The translations under genes were made by a program, and so were the position numbers. The notes under the pieces were generated by a model. It made no database searches, was not told where the DNA came from, and worked only from the letters and a program-made list of their open reading frames with translations. This document shows, one piece after another, positions 19,044 through 30,183 of a stretch of 64,000 nucleotides of DNA. Within the stretch, counting starts at the first letter, position 1. Each line of letters opens with the position of its first letter. The stretch covers positions 34,568,446 through 34,632,445 of the forward strand of contig OY755244.1 of NCBI GenBank assembly GCA_963576725.1, in the 5' to 3' direction. The stretch is from Azorinus chamasolen. Taxonomy: Eukaryota; Mollusca; Bivalvia; Cardiida; Solecurtidae.

Positions 19044-22000
19044 GTAAGTATCCATTATTGATTACCAGTAATACCTTCTTTTTGCTTGGAAGTTGCCACA
19101 TATTTAAAGATTCGGCCAAAATTAAAAAAAGTAATGAAATATTTCTTCTTCCCACAGTTGACAGGGGTTAGTCTTGATGAACTGACATTACACATTCTGC
19201 AGACAAACCCGACATTAAGCAATCTTCACCAGGCGAATTACTACTATAGAATGATGTAAACAAAAGATAAATATGATTACCATATGCTTTGAGCTTCATA
19301 GTACTTTAGTAGCAGATTTTGCACATTATACAGATGTATGAAGACATTCACTTTGGACCTGGACATTGCAACTTGTAATATTTATATGCCTAAATAAAGG
19401 GGCTAACAGGTGAGCTTTTGTGATCGCCCTGTGTCTGTCATCTGTCAGGTGTTAACTTTTACTTCTAACAACTTCTCTGAAACTACATGATGGAAGTTGA
19501 TGAAACTTGGCATGGATGTTCCTAGCGTGCCCCGCTACCTTTTGATCAAGCTGTGTGGATTTGTTAAAAAAAACATGGCTGCAAAAATCTTCTTGTCAGA
19601 TACCATTGGCCTGATTTTGAAATAATTTCACAGAAATGTTCCTTAAGTGACTAGACTAAGTTTGTTCAAACCATTGTGATTCATAAAACATGGCCTCTAG
19701 TGGGCATGAAACAGCTGTCATTTCTACATTTCCAGTATTTTATTTTTGAAACTCTTGGGGAATTGAAAAAAAAAAGGTTAAATCTCAGGACAATGTTTAG
19801 TGAGTAACCATTTGCAATTTTGAATTTGAAAATAATTCTTAACTGCTTTTTCCAACAAAGATTCTTAAATTTCTTTACACATTTTCCATTGATTTTGTTC
19901 TTAATTACAGCAGTAGAAAATGTATCAACAGGACAGAAGCAGCAGAGCTTTGTTGAATTAAACAGTGATGGGAGAAAAATGTTTAAATGCCATCTTTGTA
20001 AACGGCAGTTCTGTCAGAAAAGAAATGTATTACTACATCTAAACAGAGACCATGAAATGTGTAAGTATGCTGGTCTATATTTACTTTTACCAATTTTGCA
20101 TCTTTTTTCACCAACCCTTTGGGCAAAGTTGAAAATCCTGGTTACTAAACTTGTTGAAATAATCTTAATACATGAATAAAGGTTATAATTTTGTGTTCCT
20201 GCTAAGCATTGAATGACTGAAAGATACATGAAAAGTAGTATTTCTAGTGTTTTTAGCTCACCTAAGTGCAAGGTGAGCTATTGGGATCACATTTTGTCTG
20301 GTGTGGTCAACATTTGCCCTTGTTAACACTATACCAACTACATTTTGCATGCAATCACCATGATAGTTTGTCAGAACATTTATCTCCATCAAATCTTGGA
20401 CAAGTTCAAAACTGGATCGTGTGGGATAAAAATCTCGGTCACTAGGTAAAATTGAAGGAAAATCTTGTTTACACTCTGGAAGCCACATTTTTGCCTTGAT
20501 CATGTTGAAACTCTGTCAGATTGTTTGTCTTGGTGATATCTAGGTCAAGTTCGAAACTGGGTCATGGTCAGTCAAAAACTAGGTCAGTAGGTCAAATTTT
20601 AGGAATATCTAGTTTACAGTCAGGTGAGCAATCCAGGGGCCATCATGACCCTCTAGTCGGCATACATAATCACGGCATACATAATCGTGATTACATATTC
20701 ATTAACTTTGAACAAGTTTATCTATATTTCAGCTCCTGTAAAGAAAAAGAATAAGCTTCATAAAGGTGAAGAGTCAATACAGATGCCAATCCTTTCATGT
20801 ACAGCAATAGTAACTGCACTGAAGAACAAAGTTTCTCAGTCTAATGAGATCAGCAATGAAATGCATACAGGTATGGATTATCCTGTACTGTAATGTAAAA
20901 TTAAACATAAAAGTCTAGCCTTGAATGAACATTGCATGTCAGTGTAATATGTTTTGTTCAACAAAGTGGATAGTTGGCTCAAGCAAAAGGGTATATTTAA
21001 AACCAAAGAAAAAAATATGTGTGTTTCAGGTTATGCTCTCAAAAATATTAGGGTAGCTAGGTTGGCAATTCATTCTAATTTATACCTTTTTAGCTCACAG
21101 GTGATTTTTTGTGATGGCCCTGTGTCCATAGTCTGTTGTCCGTCGTTAATTTTTAGCTTCTAAAAACTTCTCTTGAAACCACTGGCTCAATTTTTATATA
21201 ATTTCACAGAATGTTCCTTGTGTGACCCTGTACCAAGTTTGTTCAAGCCATCACAATTTTTCAAAAAACATGGCTGCCATTGGTGTGCTTACTGTTGAAT
21301 AAACAGATCCCAAACTTCATTTGTGAATTCATACATCTCGGAGTCTTTGAGTTATCTACTTAAATTGGGAAACTCATGGATACTCCTGTGAGCAATATAG
21401 GGCCACTTTGGCCCTTTTGTTTCTAAGAATTAAAGAACCAGGCTCTTGACTTTAAAGAGTGCTTATTCAAATGTGATAAACAAACTGTAGGCACCAAAAT
21501 GTTAAGATAGGTAGGTAGGGTAGGGTAGGCTTATAAGTATAACCCTTTCCCTTTTACGACAATTCTGCAGCAGACTACTTTTAATGTATTTTGTCAATGA
21601 CAAAAAGTGGAAAACATCATGGCAAAAGGAGAAATTGCACGTTTTGTGCAATTTGTTCTTTTGTCACTATGTTTTCAAAAGGCCAATTGCTGCAAGGCGT
21701 CAGAAAGCGTCTATATGAAGGAAAGGGTTATAGAAAATCAAATACCTTTAATCCATAAGCATTTTCTTGGACTTATCCAAATTGAAAGCAATAATTCACC
21801 TCTTAGCAGTAATGTCAGATTGAAAAAAACATTGTAGGAAAAGGTCAGATTGCTCGTTACGATTAATCTGAACTCTTCCTACGCTGCTTTTAAATGTTGT
21901 CTGCATTTAGTACGGGAAAATGTGGTTTTATGGAGCAAAGGATTAAAAGATTGTGATCATACTGTGTATAAACAATTCTTTCAAACATCTCTTTGTTATT

Positions 22001-25000
22001 ATTTGGTACTCTTGAACCTAAATGTGACACATTTATTTTGCAGGGCCTGTGGAAGATTTATCATATGCATATCAGACCAGCCAGACTGCAGGTTGTGTGG
22101 AAAGACCAATGAATCTAGATTGTTCTGTATCAGAGAGTGAATCGGAAAACCACAGCATTGGGTCGGATAGTGATTTATCTAGTCTGAATGATTCACTGTC
22201 TGATATCTCAGACATTAGTTTAGATGACAGTGAAATCGAGGTGGGCTCTGACTTTTCAGATCAAGGCAATCTAACTTGGTCGGACACATCTTATTCAGAG
22301 TCTTGTAATAGTGATAGTGATGATGGACATAATCATTTTAAAAAAACACTTACTGAAAGTGAAAAACAAGGTTTAACAATATTCAGTTGCTTTCAAAGAA
22401 ATAACCTTTCTGCATCTGCTTGCAGAGATATACTAAAAACAATGAGAAGTGTGTTTCCAAACTCACGACAACTCTTGAACTTTGACTATATTCAATCTTT
22501 TGTGGATAAAAAACCCTTGATTGAGGTTCATTATTGTGAAATATGTAAATATGTATTTCCCACTGACCAGAATGTAGTTGGCTGTATTTCCCCTGATTGT
22601 GTAGGACTCCGTTACAAAGGCCCAATGGCAAACCAGCATAGACAGGAAAGACAGCCCAGGAAGAGTTTCATAATTGCGGATATAAAGAACCAGCTGACAA
22701 ATCTGCTCCAAACACCAGGTGTATATTTTTTCTAAATATTATCAAACTGCTTTTGAAGTAAAAAAATAAATACATTGTGATTTAATTGGCTTTTCAGCTC
22801 ACCTGACCTGGACTCAAGCAGAGCTAGCTCACTCTTTGTCCCTCATCTCATCCTTAAACAATTGCTTCAAACAACATCTCCTCATAAACCAAACTTTCCT
22901 CCAACTTCACAGGAATGGTCCTCTTCCAAAATAGCTAAATGAAACACTTTCCTGCACTTTCTGGTGCAGTATTCTGGTTGCTATGGCAACAGTTAAAAAA
23001 TAATTAATATATAGCACAGACCTATATACAGATAATATAAAGGTCTGTGGATATATTACATGAAGTAAAGTACACATATAATATAGTATATAATCATTAT
23101 CACTATTTCAATCAGCGGCACACGCAATATAATATCACCATAATCAGGCCTGGATTATCACACCTGTTGAAGAAACTTACTATATAAATTAAGGTGGACG
23201 AAACCACTTCACTCCCACTATATAAATTAAAATGGACGGGAGGTTGACATTTCAAAACCACTGTGATTCCAATCCTTATGAGTTTTTTTTGAGACTTTGT
23301 TGTTTTATTTCAGATATCGTTCAGGATATTGATAAATATAAGACTGACAAAGTCCACAGAAATGGTACAGAAGCTATTACAGATATCACTGACGGAACTG
23401 CATACAAAGAATTGCTCTGTGCAGAAGATGGTTTTCTTACCATGCCATTCAATTTGACTGGAATTATAAATACTGATGGTGTAAACTTGTATTCATCTTC
23501 CAAAGTGGAGCTTTGGCCAGTATTTCTGGCAATAAATGAGCTAAGTCCAAAAATTAGATTCTCCAGGGAAAACATGCTGCTAATTGGTATCTGGCAAGGA
23601 AAAGGGAAACCACCATTTAAACAATTTTTTGCCAGTTTAGGTGACGAATTAAATAGTCTATACAATGGGGGTGTTCAAGTTAATGTTAATGGGAAAGACA
23701 TATTAGCCAAGCTTGCTGTTGTCTGTGGTGTCTTTGACTTGCCTGCGAAGGCAAGTATTCTTAATATGACATATTTCAATGGCAAGGAAGGATGTATTAC
23801 CTGTGAAGATCCTGGTAAACGTGTTAAACAAGGGAAAGGTACTTCACATTGTTACCCATTTAGGAACATTGATTCTCATTATCCTGGTAGAAATCATGAT
23901 ACAGTGAAGGAATATATGAGGGAGGCAACAGACAAGAAACGTGTAAAGGGATTTATAGGTACATCTGGTCTGACTAATCTAGAAACATATGATCTGGTAA
24001 AGGGCACTGTTCCAGACTACATGCATGGTATTCTTTTAGGGATAACAAAATCTTTATTATGCAAGTGGTTTTCACCAACTCAAAGTGGGAATCCATACTT
24101 CATTGGAAAACACATAAAAACAGTATCAAAACGACTGAATAAAATCAAACCACCCCCATTTATTGAGAGATTACCACGTGATTTAGAGAAACACTACCAA
24201 CACTTTAAGGCAACAGAACTGCAAGCCTGGTTGCTATTTTATTCCCTGCCCTGTTTGAGTGACATTTTGCCTTTTGCATATTTGAGGCATTTTGCTTACC
24301 TTTCTGAGGCAATTTACATTGTTTTAGGCGACAACATAACACCAACAAAATTAGACAGAGCATCTGTGCTTCTAAACAAATTTTATCAAGAATTTGAAGA
24401 GCTTTATGGTCCTGGATCATGTGGGTTAAATGTTCATAATGCATGTGCACATCTAATCTGGTATGTCAAACTCTGGGGACCAGTTTGGGCATGGAGCTGT
24501 TTTCCTTTTGAGGATGCAAATGCTATGTTACTCCAATCATGTCATGGGACAGGTAATGTTATGAAACAGGTAATGAGATACAAGGAGGTCCAATTAAATA
24601 TGCGTAGTAAAGGTATGGAGTCTTCTAGTACTACTCGTTGGAAAGTGACGAGCTCAGCCAACAATTGTGATATCTGTGGAAAAATGAAACCTTTTAGTAA
24701 GGAGATCTTTTTTAATGAAGTCGCAGATAATGATGGTGTCAATTTAGGCAATGTGAAGCAATTGGATAGAATATGTGTCAATGGAAAACAGTTTTGCTCA
24801 GAAGATTACATAAGAATGGAAAAGAGAGTTTGCTCGGTCGTCCTGTGTGACGATGGCTCTGTTGGAAGAATTCTGTGCTTTCTGTTGGATGAAATATCTG
24901 ATACAGTGTATGCCATTTTGCAGATGTTTCAAACACATATTGACACAGAGATCAGTCAGCTTGGTGCCGGCAAACATATAATTCCAGTAAGTGAAACACA

Positions 25001-25133
25001 ACAAAAGAAAATGATACTAGTAGAACAATTGTCTCACATTTTGTTGTATATTCATGTTTCATTGACCAATGCATCCAATGTACACTATGTAGCACAACTG
25101 CCAAATGCACATGGGCATGCCATATTCAAGTAG
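18908..25133 (+). CDS. CACTA/EnSpm (Tnp2-like) transposase with N-terminal C2H2 fingers, five exons
   Basis: Exons 18908-19043, 19911-20060, 20733-20870, 22044-22718 and 23314-25133 join with GT-AG sites. Every internal junction is phase 1, giving 973 codons including the stop (972 aa). Order: two C2H2 fingers (residues 22-43, 72-93); a lysine-rich linker; a Ser/Asp-rich acidic region (about 170-235); a CX2CX12CX4C zinc motif (306-327); then a Tnp2-type core. Core landmarks are TDGVNLYSSSKVELWP (Asp421), GVFDLPAKAS (Asp508) followed by GCITC (526-530), PDYMHGILLG (601), and GPVWAWSCFPFEDAN (Glu766), matching Tnp2/DUF4218 signatures. Asp421/Asp508/Glu766 are my proposed DDE triad by family analogy. 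No frameshift or stop is seen. The first exon's acceptor at 18896 implies an upstream leader exon. The role would be excision and integration of element A. A domesticated gene is possible but its place between matching termini argues against it. Confidence 0.85.
19405..19760. repeat. Intronic AGCTCACC-type repeat remnant
   Basis: AGGTGAGCTTTTGTGATCGC followed by the family's typical GAAACTTGGCATGGATGTTC and CAAACCATTGTGATTCATAA text. Diverged and without its right end. Confidence 0.55.
19911..20060 (+). CDS. Transposase exon with second C2H2 finger
   Basis: The acceptor TTAATTACAG and donor AATGT|GTAAGT bound a 150-nt exon, phase 1 at both ends. The finger FKCHLCKRQFCQKRNVLLHL then NRDH has the same CX2CX12HX4H spacing and the same RDH ending as the finger in the preceding exon. 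The two exons probably arose by duplication. Confidence 0.8.
20253..20660. repeat. Intronic AGCTCACC-ended repeat element
   Basis: TTTTAGCTCACCTAAGTGCA, then AGGTGAGCTATTGGGATCAC, opens the element and CAGGTGAGCAATCCAGGGGC, then CATCATGACCCTCTAG, closes it. The ends match those at 21091-21423 and 51386-52650. Confidence 0.7.
20733..20870 (+). CDS. Transposase exon 3 (basic linker)
   Basis: A 138-nt exon between TATATTTCAG and CATACAG|GTATGG, phase 1 at both ends. It encodes PVKKKNKLHKGEESIQMPIL and a short polar helix, with no recognised domain. It may hold a nuclear localisation signal (KKKNK). Confidence 0.68.
21091..21423. repeat. Intronic AGCTCACC-ended repeat element
   Basis: TAGCTCACAGGTGATTTTTT opens the element and GTGAGCAATATAGGGCCACT, then TTGGCCCTTTTGTTT, closes it. 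It has one internal unit with GAATGTTCCTTGTGTGACCC. Confidence 0.7.
21539..21945. mobile_element. Two adjacent H4-type hairpin MITEs in transposase intron 3
   Basis: Copy one runs from TAACCCTTTCCCTTTTACGA to GAAGGAAAGGGTTA, with hairpin AAAAGGAGAAATTGCACGTT / TGTGCAATTTGTTCTTTTG. Copy two runs to GGAGCAAAGGATTAA, with hairpin GTAGGAAAAGGTCAGATTGC / AATCTGAACTCTTCCTACGC. The two show the two hairpin variants of H4 side by side. Confidence 0.72.
22044..22718 (+). CDS. Transposase exon 4: acidic region and zinc motif
   Basis: The acceptor TTTATTTTGCAG and donor CACCAG|GTGTAT bound 675 nt in phase 1. A long Ser/Asp/Glu-rich low-complexity stretch is followed by a globular part (SACRDILKTMRSVFPNS) and then HYCEICKYVFPTDQNVVGC with a further Cys five residues on, a likely zinc ribbon preceding the catalytic core. 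Confidence 0.82.
22740..23313. other. Transposase intron 4
   Basis: Non-coding, AT-rich. It includes CTGCACTTTCTGGTGCAG and tandem ACTATATAAATTAA motifs at about 23180-23230. The acceptor is TGTTTTATTTCAG at 23301-23313; bases upstream of it are open in the exon's frame but are intron by phase. Confidence 0.6.
23314..25133 (+). CDS. Transposase exon 5: Tnp2/DUF4218-type catalytic core
   Basis: A single 1,820-nt exon to the TAG at 25131-25133. It contains all core landmarks in the family order: DG...WP, LLIGIWQGKGKPP, ...F.D.PA followed by the Cys pair GCITC, PDYMHGILLG, then NVHNACAHLIWYVKLWGPVW and FPFEDAN with HGTGNVMKQV. A C-terminal CDICGK motif (near residue 816) suggests another metal site. 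The exon is unbroken and its codon use shows no internal change. Confidence 0.87.
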
Positions 25134-25261
25134 TATAAAATTTGTAAAATTCATTTACTGTATACCAATTAAGGTAATAATAACTTGCAATGACAGGAGA
25201 ATTGACAGGTTGCCTTAGATCTACTATAGTGTATTTGCTGTGTATTATGCATGAAAACTGG

Positions 25262-25830
25262 CACATAAATGTGTTATTCCATCGCCTATTCGAAGAAATA
25301 GGGGAGCTAATGTAATCATGTTGGTGTTGGCGTACGCATTGCCAGCTTGGTCAAACCTTTTCTCAGACACTGTGTATACATTTTTAACTCGCCTATTTGA
25401 AGAATAGGCGCGCTTATGTAGTCACCCCGTCGTCACCGTTGAAGCAGGCCTATTTGAATAATAGGGGTGCTTAAGTAGCCACTCAGGCGTTGGCGTTGGT
25501 ATCAGCGTTGCCAGGTTAAGATTTGCATGCAAGTATTGAAAATTTGTGATATCTCGCAATAAAAAATAGTGTGTGGTTTTATCTGATACTGATACTGTAA
25601 GTCTTTGGAATTATGTTCACTATTGGCATACATCGTATATAAACAAATTTACAGATTTAAAAGGCCTGTATGGACATAGTTAACATTTGCATGGAAGTAT
25701 TGAAAACGTGTATTATCTTGTAATAGTTGATACTGTGTGGCTTTACCTAATGCTATAACTGTTTTGAAGTAGGCCCTGATAGACGATGGCCCTGATAGGC
25801 GAGCTATATTGTCCTCCGACAACTCTTGTT
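25262..25830. repeat. CGCCTATTC-type repeat copies downstream of the transposase
   Basis: CGCCTATTCGAAGAAATAGG, CGCCTATTTGAAGAATAGGC and CCTATTTGAATAATAGGGG recur at 25276, 25391 and 25449, with CCTGATAGGCGAGC near 25796. The same family occurs inverted at 9460-9745. Confidence 0.65.
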
Positions 25831-25989
25831 AAAGTGGAACATTTAATGTAATTAAAACCAAGAATGTCAATGAACAATTGAATTTTGTTTTTCTTTTTTA
25901 TTGGAGAATTTAGTATGTCGTGAATTTTATTTTCTTCAAGAACCTTTTTTTTTTCTTCATTAAATGTTTGATAGAAAATATAGTTCAAC

Positions 25990-26261
25990 AATAATGCGAA
26001 CACAAGTTCATGAACTTTATATGGAGTTCTTGAACCAAACTGTTCATGAAAACAAATTCATGAACTTTATCCAGAGTTCATGAACCAAACTATTCATGAA
26101 CTCAAATTCATGAACTTTATCCAGAGTTCATGAACCAAACTATTCATGAACTACAGTTCATGAACTGTTGGGGAATTTATTTGATGGTTCATGAACTGTT
26201 CACGAACAGTTCATGAAGTTCTTCAAAAGTTCATAAACTTCATGAATACATTTCGCAGGGG
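25990..26261. repeat. Right subterminal TTCATGAA array and terminus of element A
   Basis: About a dozen GTTCATGAAC/ATTCATGAAC sites occur, including three copies of AACTTTATCCAGAGTTCATG-like units, ending in ATGAATACATTTCGCAGGGG. The inverted left terminus is at 7603. The motif set matches the left array, confirming that the two belong to one element. Confidence 0.88.
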
Positions 26262-26820
26262 AAATGTTCAGTCATTCTTCATGAAGAATTCATGAAATAA
26301 ATATGTAGTTTTCATGAAGGAAATTCATGAATTCTTCATGAAGAAGTAGTGAAGATAAAATGGCACACTTCTTAAAATATTCTAAATAATTAGCAAATGC
26401 ATTTTTTATGAAGAGAGAAAAAGCATAAAAAATTCTTCAAATCAACCAGATTATTATTCAAGAAGAATTCATGAACACTTCATGAATTAAAATTCATATA
26501 ATAAACATTAAACTTCAACTTCATGAAGAGTTCAAGAAGAAAAAATCATTTCACTTTTAATGAATAAATCATGGTTTTTTTGCTATAAAAACTATTGTGC
26601 CATTTTATCTTCACTTCTTTTTCATGAAGAATTCAAGAGTAAAACTTCACTTCTTTTTTAAGAAGATATCAGGAGTAAAACTTCACTTCTTTTTCATGAA
26701 GAATTCATTAACAATCGCTCATTAAAACTTCATAACATATGTGACTTTTAAGCTGTTACATCTTCATGAAGAATTCATTAACAATCACTCATTAAAACTT
26801 CATAAAATATGTGACTGTTA
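26262..26820. repeat. Left subterminal region of element B
   Basis: It starts at AAATGTTCAGTCATTCTTCA. It is rich in TTCATGAAGAATTCATGAA and in TAAAACTTCACTTCTTTTTC units (26580-26700), with a duplicated AATTCATTAACAATCRCTCA block at 26700-26800. The dialect (CTTCATGAAG) matches 30630-30960 rather than element A's GTTCATGAAC. Confidence 0.75.
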
Positions 26821-27286
26821 ATGATTACACCGAGAGGCAGCATGTCACTTAGGCATCAATTTTCCATTGTCTGTCTATCCATCACACTCTTTTTAGCTGT
26901 CATTTTGGTGGTTATGTTCATAGAGCTTTTAAATTTCACATGTCTTCCTTTCAATGCGTGCAATAATTTTTTAGTTATTCCCCTTTTGTTGGCGGCATGT
27001 GACTCGTGTTCTGTGAACTCCTCTGCCAGTCCGGAGATGTTCGTTTACATACTCAGTTTCACCCTCTGTGTCCATCAAACTATCCTTTACATTCACTGGG
27101 CTCCTTTGAATGACTAAAAGAAGAAAAGAACATTACAATGTAACGCAAAATACTCTAACTGGCAACCTTGAACACATATAGAAGCAGGCATTTCATATTT
27201 ATTTGCAAATCAAACAATGAGTATGCTGTGCTCAGTTGAGCTATATCTCCTACTTACATACCAATATTCAGGGATAATCAATTATT

Positions 27287-27318
27287 TTGTACACACACAC
27301 ACACACACACACACACAC
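27287..27318. repeat. (CA)n microsatellite
   Basis: About 14 uninterrupted AC units. Open frames spanning it are repeat artefacts. Confidence 0.92.
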
Positions 27319-27319
27319 C

Positions 27320-30180
27320 AGAGACATATACATACACAATGTATGTATATCTCTCTTCACACACAAGCCTTTTAATTTTTTTATTAATCGGAATTTGAAA
27401 ACTATCTTTAAGAAAATTCCAATTGAAATCGAGACAAATTTATTAGAAACTGACAAAAATTGGATATGGGTACTTCATGCTGCTCACTACACATTTCAGT
27501 GAGAACGTTGATAGATAACAGTAATCATAAATGTATAAAGCCAGTACAAAGAACAAACCCAGTTACAACAATTTTTTTCATGATCTACGAAAATATAGCA
27601 AACGCAACCACTGAAAACTTGCAAAACTGATGAATTTGTAATCATGAAATATAATTCTATTAGATACTAAACGCTTGTAAGTGGATGTTTCTTGTTTTTA
27701 AATGATTCAGAGGGATTTTGATTATACTAGTATTTTAAACGGGAACAATATGTCGCATTTGCCCTGGGTCCTGGGGTCAAAATTTAAAGAGTAATATGAC
27801 TTACTAGCAATTATAATTGGCGAGTACTTGCTTCCAGCGAATTCCCATATGGTTTGTTGTCAACTAAGTTGCTGTCCAAAAACGAATTCCTCAATAGTTA
27901 ATACGGACACGAATACCGTTTCCTCCCGTAAACGAGGTTTTCAGAAATGTCCACCATTTTGAACTTTTGGTATGCATGCGCGGAAAACATGTGGCCAAGC
28001 ATAGATCGACGAAAATGTCCGATACGATTCGGTATCTGCCGGTATGAATTCATGTATTTAGAATAAGGGATTGCGAGTGACAGAAAAACGTTCCATTTCA
28101 TTTCCTGCATAATTTTTCTGTTGGCACAATTCTTCTGACATAAAATTACGCTAAAATTGGACCTTCCAAATTCGACGAATGGGCGATAATTTCCGTTAGA
28201 CACGACAGGTGTATACGACATAAGTACTGTGTTCATAAGGCATATGCCACCCGAACCAAGACGGAATAAGACGAGCAGTTACGAATGCAGACCGAGTGTG
28301 CATATGTGTACACTGCAATCGGAAATGGCGAACTCTGTTTGGATGTTGGTAGAAAGTTTAAAAAATGGAGAATCATCGATAACAATGAGAGACATTCAAC
28401 CTTAGGACAAACATATAACAATAGATAAACGTAATCTTCAGTCATGAAGGAGTATTGTTTACTCGAAGAAGAAAGTTCAGTGTAAAGCAGCTGAAAGATA
28501 AGATGTGTTTCGAGAGGTCGAAAAATCCATGTTCAGTCTGTGAAATTACGGACCGCACACACGCCCTGGATCGACTGACGAGTAAGTTTTTTTGAAAAGT
28601 AACATTTATATATGTATGTAAATCATATTCACTCTCGAGTGATAAAATAATAGTCTGATATATGCGCTATAACAAGAACTATGCAGCCAAAGTCGATCTC
28701 TCAAGAAAGTCGCGAAAACACATAACACTGTAGATAACAATTACACAGACATGTTATATCCAAAAGTGATTTGGTTTGTATATGCTGTAAAGTTCAGTGG
28801 TAAACATTAGTTGCACAAAACGATGATTTTCGATCAGTATTCACACTTACATGCTACGATTTTGGAAAGTATAAAACTTGAAAATTTAGCAAATCGATCT
28901 GTACATTATTGCAATTATTTGACTTATCGTTTATTATAAAATATGAAGAAAATGATGAGGAAATTTGCATTGCAACCAATTAATTTTTATTTTAAAAAAA
29001 TCCTCTATACAATCAGTGGACGTTTGAGCCAATGTGTAAAATGTCACTATTTACAGTGCCTTTTTTGGCCATTTTGGTTTGGCCAGTGATGTTTGAAAAA
29101 TTACTGGTTAAACTGGCCAGTGATGGTCAAGTTAATTTCATACACTGAAAATTTCAAAGGCATTAATTAAGTACAGTGAAACTGCTGAAACTTCACACAT
29201 AATGAATAGCAGTTATGTGAAGGTTTAATATTTCCCCTCATTTCACACCATACTAACGGTTCACTTGACTGTACTTTGAATTTGTTTAGACTGATTTTAA
29301 CTGCTTTTCACAGAAATGATATGTTTGACATCGAATTTGATAAATATATATGCCAGAATTGGCTATACCTATATAAGTAGATCATAATATAGTAAAAATA
29401 AAAAAAGAAGCCTACATGTATCCAATTGCTTTCATTGGATTTACCTGTGACAGATATAGATGGTTGTATAAGAACTGTTTAAAAGAAAATTGAACGTGTC
29501 AATTAAGTCACAGAAATAAATAAGAATCACCTGTCCTAATTGGTAATAATTTAATATATTTAAACAAGACAATTGGAATATTAAATCAATAAAAATAATT
29601 GTTTCTTTCAGGATAGGACCATTTCCAAAGAACAATGTCATGAAACATTTGAAGTGCTGACAAGATGTACATGTGGAAGTCCAAAGATGAAGAGAAGATA
29701 GTTCAGTGTTTCTTCATGAGCAGCAGCTGGTGACATAGTTGCCATACAACTTATTTTGTGTACAATATGCTTGATGACGATTCTTTTTAATAGTTTGTAA
29801 AAAGCTAAAAGAGACGGAGTTTTACACATGGAGGAGAATGGTGGACATCATGGGTTTTTTTCTAACAAAAGAAACAGAACCATTTCTCTTATAAATGTTT
29901 GTGGAAATGCTGTTGCAGAAAGTTTTTCTTGTGAATGTTAATTGGACCAATATGTTAAGTATTGACGACCCACAATCTGTTTGGCTACATTGATAAAAAA
30001 TATAAACACTGAGAAAAAAAGGGAAGTGAAACATTGTTTTATTGTTTGTAGCTCTGAAATCATTATAGGAATAGTAAAATTATATACTGATCAAATATAT
30101 CATTGGAAACCGTCATTAGAATCCATACAATGCACAGTAAACAATTAATAGTTTGATGTGTTTGTAATGAAGAATTGAGC
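27320..30180. other. Interior of element B; no confirmed gene
   Basis: A CpG-richer island near 27890-28580 looks like a gene start. On the plus strand ATG at 28503 opens MCFERSKNPCSVCEITDRTH to a consensus donor CTGACGA|GTAAGT (28597). A good acceptor TTGTTTCTTTCAG occurs at 29611, but joining the two gives a stop at once. On the minus strand a 112-codon frame starts at 28236. Neither has recognisable domains. This may be the remnant of a divergent promoter with non-coding or degenerate transcripts. Confidence 0.35.
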
Positions 30181-30183
30181 ATT

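Larger units (their letters stand above)
7603..26261. mobile_element. Element A: 18.7-kb autonomous-type CACTA/EnSpm-like transposon
   Basis: The left terminus is CCCCTGCGAAATTTTCATGA and the right terminus, read inward on the minus strand, is CCCCTGCGAAATGTATTCAT. Both run straight into arrays of TTCATGAA palindromes (7611-7920 and 25990-26250). AA flanks both ends (7601-7602, 26262-26263), a candidate 2-bp target duplication. Inside are two head-to-head spliced genes: a Tnp2-like transposase (plus) and a BEN-domain protein (minus). The termini are not the canonical CACTA. The family call rests on the transposase. Later insertions (8505-8887, 10703-11140, 14892-15199, 15600-18341) inflate its length. 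Confidence 0.78.

Noticed and set aside
19820..19910. N-terminal extension of the second finger exon
   Set aside because: The open frame continues upstream, but TTAATTACAG at 19901-19910 is a clear acceptor and phase agreement requires the exon to start at 19911.
22800..23230. Extra coding exon between the last two transposase exons
   Set aside because: No splice-bounded open frame fits the phase-1 junction, and the two known exons already join directly.
23232..23313. Transposase starting at the ATG at 23232
   Set aside because: This stretch is intronic: the TTTTATTTCAG acceptor at 23313 is in the phase required by exon 4, and the core alone would lack its zinc motifs.
27268..27502. Short proteins on both strands
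   Set aside because: Both frames run through the (CA)n microsatellite and have no other coding signal.
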